A DNA stretch of 64,000 nucleotides, from NCBI GenBank assembly GCA_903995115.1, contig LR877146.1:806001-870000 (forward strand), written 5' to 3'. Source of the DNA: Angomonas deanei. Taxonomy: Eukaryota; Euglenozoa; Kinetoplastea; Trypanosomatida; Trypanosomatidae. The notes beneath the pieces are model-generated. The model was not told the origin of the DNA and made no database searches. It saw nothing but the letters and a program-made list of their open reading frames with translations. The position numbers were made by a program, and so were the translations under genes. This document shows, piece after piece, positions 31,230 through 41,012 of this stretch (within the stretch, counting starts at the first letter, position 1; each line of letters begins with the position of its first letter).

Positions 31230-32003
31230 GTATCGTTGTCGTTCACGGCGCAGGGTAGGTGGGTCCGACCGTGCTGACAGATGTGGCTTCCTTATACGTG
31301 ACGTAAGTTAACAATGGTGAAGTCACCCCTCTCCACTCTTCGATTTTCAGAGCGCTCAATGTGTTCTGTAATCGCGGGCTGTATCGGTTTCTTCCATCTT
31401 CCCCCCTCTTTTTTTTCGTTGCACACCAACTGTTTTCCCCCCCTCTTTTTTAGATGCTTGATCTTATTTCTGTCTTTTTTTCAGATAACGTAATTTTTTT
31501 TGTTTTGAAACTTGCTAAACCTCCCTCTGTTTTGATATGTTTACACCACTATGTATCGGTATGCCCGATAAGATTCTGTCGAACCACTACAGACGAATTC
31601 GCGTGTAGTGGGAAAATAGAAAAGTGTATCACGTGATCGTTTACTTCGCGGAATGCCTCCAGCAAGTATGTATTCTTCCCCTTATAGAACACTACCCCGT
31701 TGTTCGATTATCCATTTTTTTTTCCAATTCGTTTGTTTGCAATTCGTTTCTTTTTGTTGTTTTGCGCATTTTCCTTTTTAAGGACTCGTCTAAACCATTA
31801 TTGCTTTACTTGTTTCGTTGCGTTTTTTTGCTGAATTGCTTACGTTTGGCTGTTTTGTTCTGACAGTTGTCTCGTGGCTGTTATTGTCATGTTTAGTCTA
31901 CGACCCTGTCTACCTCTCACCGAACCTTTCTTTTCCATTGTAGGATAGTCTTAGCACTGTTTTTTTTTTTTTTAATTCTATTTTAAGTTTCTTTCCTATC
32001 GCC
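31230..32003 (+). repeat. Intergenic unit after AL4 (tandem array spacer)
   Basis: Prototype of the spacer found after AL4, 5, 6, 8-14. Order: a block after the stop (TTCACGGCGCAGGGTAGGTG, AAGTTAACAATG), GAGCGCTCAATGT, the double hairpin (31554-31611), a block ending GCGGAATGCC, pyrimidine tracts, then ACCTCTCACCGAACC and TTTCTTTTCCATTGTAG^GA. The last is a strong trans-splice acceptor (AG at 31942-31943) about 60 bases before the ATG. From ~31600 on it is nearly identical to 40610-40980. The same acceptor block recurs with AG near 33421, 37886, 39430, 40953, 42518, 44209, 45752 and 47288. Confidence 0.75.
31554..31611 (+). promoter_or_regulatory. Double-hairpin element, copy 1
   Basis: Hairpin 1 TATCGG-(5)-CCGATA; hairpin 2 CCACTACA-(12)-TGTAGTGG, a perfect 8-bp stem at 31584-31611. 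Lies ~330 bases after the AL4 stop and ~330 before the next splice acceptor, so most likely in a 3' UTR. Confidence 0.6.
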
Positions 32004-32770
32004 ATGACTGAAAAGCCGGTTGAACCGTACAGGACCCGCCGGCCGTCGTTCCTGTCCGTGATGCCCTTACTGCCTACGGGGACGTAGAACAGGGGACTGT
32101 GCTACAGCCGATTGTACTGCCAGACGGCCGAACGGCGTATGTGCCAGTGCGTGATTCTCCCGCTGTCCACTCCCCCTATGGACAGGATCATTACACCGCA
32201 GCGCTCGACACAGCCCCCGAACCCTCTTCCATCTTTGTTGATACACCAGGGGGGTTGATCCTCTCTAACACCACATAACCGGCGCGCAACTGCCGACCGT
32301 CTCTATACGCGGCGATACTACCATTGAACTGTCTGGCTTTTATCTTCAGTATCTTGAGTATTGCCGCCCCGTTTGTGAAGGGTTATACAGTGTGCGGATA
32401 CTCGTACAACGGTCGTTATAATTGCGTCTGGCGAGATGAATACGTTTTCTTGTTCTCGGATCAAAGTGGGTTTGCGTCGTTTGGCGCCGTCATCATGGCG
32501 ATAGGGTTTCTGTTCTTCATCCCTACTCTTGTACTGTCTGCCATTTCGTTCCACAAGAGGGACCAATGGTTCGCCGCGGGTGAAAAGACCGTTGACCTCT
32601 GCGCCATCTCACCGCTGTCCGTAACGCTTGCTGGGGCCGCTACGGGGGTCTATTTTGCGGTCTTGTACACTGAGTTTGACGATGCAACAGTCGTCATTGG
32701 CCCTGTGATGGCACTTCTCGCCACGGTACTCTACCTCGCCGCCTCCATCTTACTTTGTGTTGCCTGCTAG
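32004..32770 (+). pseudogene. AL5: amastin-like pseudogene (short form)
   Basis: Starts MTEKPVEP but lacks one base compared with AL9 (CCGTACAGG against CCGCTACAGG), ending the frame after ~28 residues. In the neighbouring frame the usual body follows: PIVLPDGRTAYVPV, then an in-frame TAA where relatives have the Arg of TTRPAR, then four helices with CGYSYNGRYNC (C-x9-C) and VWRDEYVF to the stop at 32770. The same deletion is present in AL6, so it is a real inherited lesion. Confidence 0.7.
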
Positions 32771-33062
32771 GTATCGTTGTCGTTCACGGCGCAGGGTAGG
32801 TGGGTCCAACCGTGCTGACAGATCTGGCTTCCTTATACGTGACGTAAGTTAACAATGATGAAGTTACCTATCTTTGTGCTTCAGCCGTAAGAGCGTTCAA
32901 TGTATTGTGTAATCGCCCACTGTATCGGTTTCCTGCATGTGCCCCCCTTTTAGGTGCTTGATCTTGTTTCTGTCTTTGTTTTAGTAACGTAAATGCTTTT
33001 TTTTTTTGTTTTGAATGTTGCTAAACCCTCCCTCTTTTTTTATGTTTATATACACCACTACG

Positions 33063-33120
33063 TATCGGTATACCCGATAAGATTCTGTCGAACCACTGCA
33101 GACGAATTCGCGTGTAGTGG
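33063..33120 (+). promoter_or_regulatory. Double-hairpin element, copy 2
   Basis: TATCGG-(5)-CCGATA and CCACTGCA-(12)-TGTAGTGG. The A-to-G change in the 5' arm keeps pairing as G-U in + strand RNA. Confidence 0.6.
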
Positions 33121-33471
33121 GAAAATAGAAAAGTGTATCACGTGATCGTTTACTACGCGGAATGCCTCCAGCAAGTATGGATGCTTCTCTGTATAGACAC
33201 TACCGTGTTATACGAGTGTTCGTTTTTTTTCCAATTCTACTGTTCTTCTACATTTTCCATTTTAAGTTTTCTAAACCACCATCAGTGTTTCACTTGTTTC
33301 GTTGTTGAATTGGCTACGTTTGGTTGTGTCATTTTGTCTTATCATTCTCTCTTGCCTGTTGCTGTCATGTGTAGTCTACGACCCTGTCTACCTCTCACCG
33401 AACCTTTCTTTTCCGTTGTAGGATAGTCCTAGTATTACTCTTTTCTTGTTGTAAGTTTCTTTCCTATCGCA

Positions 33472-34262
33472 ATGACTGAAAAGCCGGTTGAACCGTACAG
33501 GACCCGCCGACCGTCGTTCCTGTCCGTGATGCCCTTCCTACCTGCGGGGACGAGTTACGTGGGGCTGTAATACAGCCGGTTGTACTACCAGACGGTGAAG
33601 TGGTGTATTTGCCGTTGGGTGTGTCTTTACCTGCTCGATGTCTCCGTAGAAAAAGACAACGCGTATCAGCATACGACACAACCCCCGAAGCCTCTGCCAT
33701 CCGCATCGATACACCAGGGGAGTTGATTGTATCTGACCCCACCTGACCAGTGTGCTGCTCTCTACCGTCGGTAGAAGCCGTGATGCTAGTATTGAACTCT
33801 CTGGCGTTTATTTTCTGCATCTTGAGTATTGCCGGCCCGTTTGTGAAGTATCCTAGTGGGTGCGATCGCTCGCACAACGGCGGTCGTCATTGCGGCTGGT
33901 ACGATGATTATGTTTTCCCGTACTCTTCTCGCTCTGGGACGGTGACGGCAGGTGCCTGGATCATGGCGGCAGGGTTCGTGTGCTTCGTCCCTTGTCTTGT
34001 ACTGTCTACCAACTTGTTCCACAAGAGGGACAGACACGATACAAGGATTCCCTTCCGCCTCGCTGCCTTCCACTTCATCACCACGGTGGTGTCTTTAGTG
34101 TGCAGCGTGATGACGACGGTGTTTTATTTTATGGCCTCGGACTTGGATTTTGAGTATGCAAGAGTCGTCATTGGCCCTGTGATGGCACTGGTCGCCGCTG
34201 TACTGTATCTCGCTGTCCTCGTCCTGTTGCTTATCTGCTATGATGTAGAGACATGGTTGTAG
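33472..34262 (+). pseudogene. AL6: amastin-like pseudogene (short form, divergent)
   Basis: Carries the same one-base deletion after MTEKPVEP as AL5, then a diverged N-terminal part (PVVLPDGEVVYLPL) and a TGA where AL13 has the Arg of DPTRPAR. Downstream the four-helix region is open to 34262 with a loop CDRSHNGGRHC (C-x9-C) and HDTRIPF, closest to AL13. Two lesions and diverged motifs indicate an old, decaying copy. Confidence 0.7.
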
Positions 34263-34550
34263 TTCGCAGCGCGGGTCGGATGCGACTGCTTTATGGACGG
34301 CGAATGTTGCCAACGATGAAGCTGCCCATCTCCACCTCCTTGGTTGTTGCATTACTCAATGTTTTTGAATATTCGCGGACCATACCGGTTTTCCACTTTT
34401 GCATCTTTCTTTCCTTTGCAGACTCGCTTTATTTGTCCTTTCGTTACTGAAAAGAAATTCTTTTATGTCGACGTTTTGGTGTGTTTGTTTGCTCCAAATT
34501 TATCGCAGAACTGTAACTCGCGTTTTTGAATCTTACTAAACCGCCACATA

Positions 34551-34606
34551 CGGGTATGCCCGATAAGATTCTGTCGAACCACTGCAGACGAATTCGCTTG
34601 TGGTGG
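34551..34606 (+). promoter_or_regulatory. Double-hairpin element, copy 3
   Basis: Hairpin 1 reduced to CGGG-(4)-CCCG; hairpin 2 CCACTGCA-(12)-TGTGGTGG pairs fully with two G-U pairs in + strand RNA. Confidence 0.55.
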
Positions 34607-34946
34607 GAAAGGCAAAAATGTATAACGTGATCGTTTGCTACGCGGAATGCCCCCAACAAGTATGAATGCTTCCCTGTATAGACACTACTTCATAGTACGA
34701 TTATTCGAGTCTTCCTTATATCCCTTTCCTCCTATTTTATTGCACATTTCCTTTTTAGGAGTCTTTTCCGTTCTCCTCTTTTTTGTTTGCTTGTATCCCC
34801 AATTCAACCTTTCTGATGGCATCTTTTCGTTCCCTTTCGTTGCTTTTGTGTGTAGTTGGCTACACTACCTATTCATCTTACTTCTCTATTTCCCGTTGCG
34901 GTAGGTTAGCGATTGCCTTTCTTTTTTCTTCCCCTGTTACAGCTTC
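34607..34946. other. Spacer before AL7
   Basis: Includes TGCACATTTCC at 34741 followed by TTTTTAGGAGT and a pyrimidine-rich end; homologous to the spacer before AL3. Confidence 0.55.
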
Positions 34947-35882
34947 ATGTCCGAAAGTTCCGGTAACTATTCTGGGTATGGTAGCCATGGCGGTGGGTTC
35001 AACCAGTACGGTGACACGTCACTGGGCTCTGCGGTGCCGGTGGCACACCATCCCCCCTCTTCCTTCTACGTGTACGACGACCAGTCGTCGGAGTGTAGTG
35101 CCGCCCCTGCCCCCACCGCCGCCGGCCCCGCGGGTCTGTCACATGTGCTGAATTACTACAACACGGGGCGCCCCTCGCCATGCTGTCTACTGTCGTCCCG
35201 TGCGGTGGTACTGACGCTGAACTGCCTCGCTTTTATTTTCTGCATCTTGAGTATTGGCGCCCCGTTTGCCAATGGCACCGTTTTCCAAAAGTGTGAAACG
35301 AGCTCAAGTGGTCGTACAACTTGTTACTTTCCGTGGCCGTTTGATGATTCATACTATACAGGACAGTTTTGGGCGTTAGAGGATTGGGCTATGTTTGTTG
35401 CGTTCGCTGGGGCCGTCGTGATGGCAACTGGCTTTGTCCTCTTTATCCCTACTCTGATATTGTCTGTCATCTTCTTGCACATTGGCCGTCAGTACCCGGA
35501 GCAAGAGCTGGAGGACGGAGCTCTCTCCTTGGGCGAGCGCCGGGACCGTGCGCTGGCACGTGTTTACTACGACGTGAACATCACCAGGGCTCTCTTCGCC
35601 ACGACACTGCTTTCTGTTTGCATGTGCATTGCCGGAACGGTGCTGTACTTTGTGGACTGGGAGAAAGAAGTAAAATTTTCGAAAGCTGTCGTTGGCCCTG
35701 TGATGGCACTGGTGGCCGCGGTACTGTATCTCGTCGCCCTTATTCTCACTCCTATCCGTGCTGCTACGAATGCGTCGTTATACTTCCCGGAAGAAGGCAG
35801 AAGCAGCAACGGCGGTGAGGGATGCTGCTACTTTTCCTGCGGCGACGAGAGCTGTTGTCTGACTTGTTGTGGTGGGTGCTGA
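34947..35882 (+). CDS. AL7: amastin-like four-helix protein (long form, variant N-terminus)
   Basis: Predicted 311 aa, open counterpart of AL3. The N-terminal region is Gly/Ser/Tyr-rich (MSESSGNYSGYGSHGGGFN) and has no DGRTAYVPV motif, instead GSAVPVAHHPPSSFYVYD. Then VLNYYNTGRP, helix 1, and a loop with CETSSSGRTTC (C-x9-C; T, R and T fall at signature positions of amastin). CYFPWPFDDSYYTGQF and three further helices follow. Inner motif YYDVNITRALFATTL. The tail GGEGCCYFSCGDESCCLTCC is Cys-rich. The loop differs from AL3 in sequence and length while flanks are nearly identical. Confidence 0.65.
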   Translation: MSESSGNYSGYGSHGGGFNQYGDTSLGSAVPVAHHPPSSFYVYDDQSSECSAAPAPTAAGPAGLSHVLNYYNTGRPSPCCLLSSRAVVLTLNCLAFIFCILSIGAPFANGTVFQKCETSSSGRTTCYFPWPFDDSYYTGQFWALEDWAMFVAFAGAVVMATGFVLFIPTLILSVIFLHIGRQYPEQELEDGALSLGERRDRALARVYYDVNITRALFATTLLSVCMCIAGTVLYFVDWEKEVKFSKAVVGPVMALVAAVLYLVALILTPIRAATNASLYFPEEGRSSNGGEGCCYFSCGDESCCLTCCGGC

Positions 35883-36420
35883 TAGTCAGCACGTACCCCC
35901 CCTTTTTTTTTCTTTTTTCAGTTTCGTCCTGCCACCAAGAGATCCCCTCACTCGCCGTCCTTCATCCCCTCCGAGACTGTGGACCCCCCGAAATGTTTTA
36001 GTAGAAGATTGAACAAATAATAGATATTTGCACTTCGATTATAAAACGCGCTGAATAGAGTATTTTAATATAATTGACAAAAAAAAAATCAAAATACGGA
36101 TTGCTTTTCTTTTAAAAAAGCGTTTATGGTAAGAATTTGGGAAAACCAAGTTCATTTTCTTTTTTTTTTTTTTTTTAGCCATCATCGCATTTTTTTCCTT
36201 TAATCAGAACTTTTCTTTCGTTTTAAGAGCTTTTCGCCCCTCAGCGTTTCTACACCTTAACATCGTTCATTTTATTCCTGTTTCATTCTCACTTGCTTTT
36301 GTTTTTGTTTTTGTTATTGTTGTGAAAGTCCCTTTCCTTCTATTTCCAGTGCCTCTTTTTCGTCGTACTTCCCTTCTCCTGCTCTCCCTTATTGCAGATT
36401 AATTTTATTTTTTTCACACC
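35883..36420 (+). repeat. Duplicated spacer unit (copy 2)
   Basis: Near-identical to 29936-30482. With AL3-AL4 and AL7-AL8 this makes a two-gene duplicated block of about 2.2 kb (29005-31229 and 34947-37168). Confidence 0.8.
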
Positions 36421-37168
36421 ATGTCTCAAACACCTAACAGGGGTACTCCGCAAGCTACATCCACCGGTAATACCCTTCCTACCTACGGGGACGTAGCACA
36501 GGGAACTGTACTGCAGCCGATTGTGCTGCCAGACGGCCGGACGGCGTATGTGCCGGTGAGTGATTCCACGCTGCGCGCCCCCTCACGGTAATGATGAGGA
36601 AACGCCAGCAGTCGACACAGCCCCCGAATACCTCGTCGATGTGTCTGGCGAGGCGAATGACTCTGACACCACACGACCGGCGCGCGACTGTCGGCCGTCT
36701 CTATACGCGGCGATACTACCATTGAACGGACTGGCGTTTATTTTCAGTATTTTGAGTATTGCCGCCCCCTTTGTGAAGGGTTATACAGAGTGTGAATACT
36801 TGTACAACGGTCGTTATAATTGCGTCTGGCGCGATGAATACGTTTTCGCGTTCTCGTCTCAGAATTTCTTGGCGTCGCTTGGCGCCATCCTCATGGCGAT
36901 AGGGTTCCTGTTCTTCATCCCTGCTCTTGTACTGTCTGCCATTTTGTTCCACAAGAGGGAACAAGAGGTCGCCGGGGTTGAAAAGAGCATTCTCCGTTTT
37001 GTCATGTCAGCGGGGTCCTTTTCCACTGCTGCGGTCACTACGGCGGTCTATTTTGTTGCCTTGTACACTGAGTTTGATGATAGAAGAATCGTCATTGGCC
37101 CTGTGATGGCACTTCTCGCCGCGGTACTGTACCTCGCCGCTTGCATCTTACTTTTTGCAGCCCGCTAG
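36421..37168 (+). pseudogene. AL8: amastin-like gene with one frameshift (short form)
   Basis: The 5' part equals AL4 (MSQTPNRGTPQATSTG, PIVLPDGRTAYVPV). At 36577-36594 it reads CGCCCCCTCACGG where AL4 has CGCCCCTTATGG: one base more, so the first frame stops at once. The rest is open in the next frame to 37168. From about GYTECEYLYNGRYNC onward it is identical to AL9, so the gene is a mosaic of AL4-type 5' and AL9-type 3' sequence. Confidence 0.65.
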
Positions 37169-37943
37169 GTATCGTTGTTGTTCACGGCGCAGGGTAGGCG
37201 GGTCCAACCGTGCTGACAGATGCGGTTTCCTTATACGTGGCGTAAGTTAACAATGATGAAGTTAGCCCTCTCCACGCTTCAGCCGTCAGAGCGCTCAATG
37301 TATTGTGTAATCACAGGCTGTATCGGTTTACTGCATGTACCCTCCTTTTTTTTTGTAGTGAAGACAAGGTGTTTTTACCCCTTGTTAACGAAAAAGTAGA
37401 AATTACACTCTTTTCTTTTAAATGCTTGATCTTGTTTCTGTCTTTGTTTTAGGTAACGTAAATGCTTTTCTTGTTTTGAATCTTGCTAAACCTCCCTCTG
37501 TTTTTTGTATATATACACCACTACGTATCGGCATGCGCGATAAGATTCTGTCGAACCACTGCAGACGAATTCGCGTGTAGTGGGAAAATGGAAGAATGTA
37601 TCAGGTGATCGTTTGCTACGCGGAATGCCCCCAAGGAATATGGTTTCTCCCCTATATAGACACTGCCGTGTTGTACGATTATTCGTGTTTTTTTTCCAAT
37701 TCTACTGTTCTTCTACATTTTCCATTTTAAGTTTTCTAAACCACCATCAGTGTTTCACTTGTTTCGTTGTTGAATTGGGTACGTTTGGTTGTTTCATTTT
37801 GTCTTATCATTCTCTCTTGCCTGTTGTTGTCATGTGTAGTCTACGACCCTGTCTACCTCTCACCGAACCTTTCTTTTCCATTGTAGGATAGTCTTAGCAC
37901 TTTTTTTTTTATTAATTCCATTTTAAGTTTCTTTCCTATCGCA
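37169..37943 (+). repeat. Duplicated spacer unit after AL8 (copy at 38712-39487)
   Basis: Nearly identical to the spacer after AL9. Includes an optional block absent from some units, GTGAAGACAAGGTGTTTTTA...GAAAAAGTAGAAATTACA, with CAAGG/CCTTG arms, then the double hairpin and the splice-acceptor block (AG at 37885-37886). Confidence 0.75.
37526..37583 (+). promoter_or_regulatory. Double-hairpin element, copy 4
   Basis: TATCG/CGATA stem with 7-nt loop; CCACTGCA-(12)-TGTAGTGG at 37556-37583. Confidence 0.58.
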
Positions 37944-38711
37944 ATGACTGAAAAGCCGGTTGAACCGCTACAGGACCCACCGGCCGTCGTTCCTGTCCGT
38001 GATGCCCTTCCTGCCTACGGGGACGTATCACAAGGGACTGTACTACAGCCGATTGTGCTGCCGGATGGACGAACGGCGTATGTGCCGGTGAATGATTCTT
38101 CCGCTGTTCACTCCCCCTATGCACAGAGTCGATACAGATCAGCACCCGACACAGCCCCCGAACCCCCCGCCGACTCTGTTGATACACCAGGGGAGTTGAT
38201 TCTCTCTGACCCCCCACGACCAGCACACCGCTCTGTACCATCGGTGGAAGCCGTATTGCTAATATTGAACTGTCTGGCTTTTATCTTCAGTATCTTGAGT
38301 ATTGCCGCCCCCTTTGTGAAGGGTTATACAGAGTGTGAATACTTGTACAACGGTCGTTATAATTGCGTCTGGCGCGATGAATACGTTTTCGCGTTCTCGT
38401 CTCAGAATTTCTTGGCGTCGCTTGGCGCCATCCTCATGGCGATAGGGTTCCTGTTCTTCATCCCTGCTCTTGTACTGTCTGCCATTTTGTTCCACAAGAG
38501 GGAACAAGAGGTCGCCGGGGTTGAAAAGAGCATTCTCCGTTTTGTCATGTCAGCGGGGTCCTTTTCCACTGCTGCGGTCACTACGGCGGTCTATTTTGTT
38601 GCCTTGTACACTGAGTTTGATGATAGAAGAATCGTCATTGGCCCTGTGATGGCACTTCTCGCCGCGGTACTGTACCTCGCCGCTTGCATCTTACTTTTTG
38701 CAGCCCGCTAG
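37944..38711 (+). CDS. AL9: amastin-like four-helix protein (short form)
   Basis: Predicted 255 aa. MTEKPVEPLQDPPAVVPVRD start, QPIVLPDGRTAYVPV motif, Pro-rich linker (SAPDTAPEPPADSVDTPGE), and a first helix with LNCLAFIFSILSIAAPF. The loop CEYLYNGRYNC fits C-x9-C with Leu, Arg and Asn at amastin signature positions 4, 8 and 10 and Tyr in place of Trp/Phe at 5: the nearest to a true amastin signature in the window. WRDEYVFAFSS, then helices 2-4, ending LLFAAR without a Cys tail. The 3' half is identical to AL8. Confidence 0.68.
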   Translation: MTEKPVEPLQDPPAVVPVRDALPAYGDVSQGTVLQPIVLPDGRTAYVPVNDSSAVHSPYAQSRYRSAPDTAPEPPADSVDTPGELILSDPPRPAHRSVPSVEAVLLILNCLAFIFSILSIAAPFVKGYTECEYLYNGRYNCVWRDEYVFAFSSQNFLASLGAILMAIGFLFFIPALVLSAILFHKREQEVAGVEKSILRFVMSAGSFSTAAVTTAVYFVALYTEFDDRRIVIGPVMALLAAVLYLAACILLFAAR

Positions 38712-39487
38712 GTATCGTTGTTGTTCACGGCGCAGGGTAGGCGGGTCCAACCGTGCTGACAGATGCGGTTTCCTTATACGTGGCGTAAGTTAACAATGAT
38801 GAAGTTAGCCCTCTCCACGCTTCAGCCGTAAGAGCGCTCAATGTATTGTGTGATCGCGGACTGTATCGGTCTCCTGCATATACCCCCCTTTTTTTTGTAG
38901 TGAAGACAAGGTGTTATTACCACTTGATAGCGAAAAAGTAGAAATTACACCCTTTTCTTTTAAATGCTTGATCTTGTTTCTGTCTTTGTTTTAGGTAACG
39001 TAAATGCTTTTCTTGTTTTGAATCTTGCTAAACCTCCCTCTGTTTTTTGTATATATACACCACTACGTATCGGCATGCGCGATAAGATTCTGTCGAACCA
39101 CTGCAGACGAATTCGCGTGTAGTGGGAAAATGGAAGAATGTATCAGGTGATCGTTTGCTACGCGGAATGCCCCCAAGGAATATGGTTTCTCCCCTATATA
39201 GACACTGCCGTGTTGTACGATTATTCGTGTTTTTTTTTCCAATTCTTACTGTTCTTCTACATTTTCCATTTTAAGTTTTCTAAACCACCATCAGTGTTTC
39301 ACTTGTTTCGTTGTTGAATTGGGTACGTTTGGTTGTTTCATTTTGTCTTATCATTCTCTCTTGCCTGCTGTTGTCATGTTTAGTCTACGACCCTGTCTAC
39401 CTCTCACCGAACCTTTCTTTTCCGTTGTAGGATAGTCTTAGCTTTTTTTTTTTTATTAATTCTATTTTAAGTTTCTTTCCTATCGCA
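38712..39487 (+). repeat. Duplicated spacer unit after AL9
   Basis: Second copy of the 37169-37943 unit with only a few differences. Acceptor AG at 39429-39430, 58 bases before the AL10 ATG. Confidence 0.75.
39068..39125 (+). promoter_or_regulatory. Double-hairpin element, copy 5
   Basis: Same as copy 4 (recent duplicate): TATCG/CGATA and CCACTGCA-(12)-TGTAGTGG at 39098-39125. Confidence 0.58.
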
Positions 39488-40243
39488 ATGACTGAAAAGC
39501 CGGTTGAACCGCTACAGGACCCACCGGCCGTCGTTCCTGTCCGTGATGCCCTTCCTGCCTACGGGGACGTATCACAGGGAACTGTACTAGAGCCGATTGT
39601 ACTGCCAGACGGCCGGACGGCGTATGTGCCGGTGAGCGAGTCCACGCTGCGCGCCCCTTATGGCAATGATGAGGAAACGCCAGCAGTCGACACAGCCCCC
39701 GAATACCTCGTCGATGTGTCTGGCGGGGCGAATGACTCTGACACCACACGACCGGCGCGCGACTGTCGGCCGTCTCTATACGCGGCGATACTACCATTGA
39801 ACGGACTGGCGTTTATTTTCAGTATTTTGAGTATTGCCGCCCCCTTTGTGAAGGGTTATACAGTGTGTGAATACTTGTACTACTGGGGTTCTTTTTGCGT
39901 CTGGCGCGATGGTTATGCGTTCGCGTTCTCGTCTCAAAGTGGGTTTGCGTTGGGTGGCGCCGTCAACATGGCGATAGGGTTCGTAGTCTACATCCCTACT
40001 CTTGTACTGTCTGCCATTGTGTTCCACAGGAGGGACCAAGAGGTCGCCGCGAGGGAAATCACTGTGGGCGTCTGCACCATGTCGGCGCTGTCTGTAGGGG
40101 TTGCTGCGATCACTACTGCGGTCTATTTTGAGGCTCTGTACACTGAGTTTGATGATACAAGAATCGTCATTGGCCCTGTGATGGTACTTCTCGCCACGGT
40201 ACTGTACCTCGCCGCCTCCATCTTACTTTGTGTAGCCCTCTAG
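39488..40243 (+). CDS. AL10: amastin-like four-helix protein (short form, mosaic)
   Basis: Predicted 251 aa. The first ~28 residues match AL9 (MTEKPVEPLQDPPAVV), while from EPIVLPDGRTAYVPVSES on it follows AL4, including CEYLYYWGSFC (C-x9-C) and VWRDGYAFAFSSQSG. Helix 2 has its own VVYIPTLVLSAIVF. It ends LLCVAL. The switch between parents inside the N-terminal region is a clear sign of gene conversion or unequal crossing-over in the array. Confidence 0.66.
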   Translation: MTEKPVEPLQDPPAVVPVRDALPAYGDVSQGTVLEPIVLPDGRTAYVPVSESTLRAPYGNDEETPAVDTAPEYLVDVSGGANDSDTTRPARDCRPSLYAAILPLNGLAFIFSILSIAAPFVKGYTVCEYLYYWGSFCVWRDGYAFAFSSQSGFALGGAVNMAIGFVVYIPTLVLSAIVFHRRDQEVAAREITVGVCTMSALSVGVAAITTAVYFEALYTEFDDTRIVIGPVMVLLATVLYLAASILLCVAL

Positions 40244-41012
40244 GTATCGTTGTCGTTCACGGCGCAGGGTAGGTGGGTCCAACCGTGCTCACAGATGTGG
40301 CTTCCTTATATGGGGCGTAAGTTAACAATGATGAAGTTAGCCCTCTCCACGCTTCAGTTGTCAGAGCGCTCAATGTATTGTGTAATCACGGACTGTATCG
40401 GTTTCCTATACGTGCCTCTTTCTTTTCGTTGCAGACCAACTGTTTTTATCCCCCTTTTTTTTAAATGCTTGATCTTATTTCTGTCTTTTTTTCAGATATC
40501 GTAATTTTTTCTTTTTGAATCTTGCTAAACCTCCCTCTGTTTGTATAAATATACACCACTACGTATCGGTATGCCCGATAAGATTCTGTCGAACCACTAC
40601 AGACGAATACGCTTGTAGTGGGAAAATAGAAAAGTGTATCACGTGATCGTTTACTACGCGGAATGCCTCCAGCAAGTATGTATTCTTCCCCTTATAGAAC
40701 ACTACCCCGTTGTTCGATTATCCATTTTTTTTTCCAATTCGTTTGTTTGCAATTCGTTTCTTTTTGTTGTTTTGCGCATTTTCCTTTTTAAGGACTCGTC
40801 TAAACCATTATTGCTTTACTTGTTTCGTTGCGTTTTTTTGCTGAATTGCTTACGTTTGGCTGTTTTGTTCTGACAGTTGTCTCGTGGCTGTTATTGTCAT
40901 GTTTAGTCTACGACCCTGTCTACCTCTCACCGAACCTTTCTTTTCCATTGTAGGATAGTCTTAGCACTGTTTTTTTTTTATTAATTCCATTTTAAGTTTC
41001 TTTCCTATCGCA
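40244..41012 (+). repeat. Intergenic unit after AL10
   Basis: Array spacer with the double hairpin and acceptor block (AG at 40952-40953). The stretch ~40610-40980 is almost identical to ~31600-31975 after AL4, matching the similarity of AL10 to AL4. Confidence 0.75.
40564..40621 (+). promoter_or_regulatory. Double-hairpin element, copy 6
   Basis: TATCGG-(5)-CCGATA; CCACTACA-(12)-TGTAGTGG perfect stem at 40594-40621, loop GACGAATACGCT. Confidence 0.6.
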
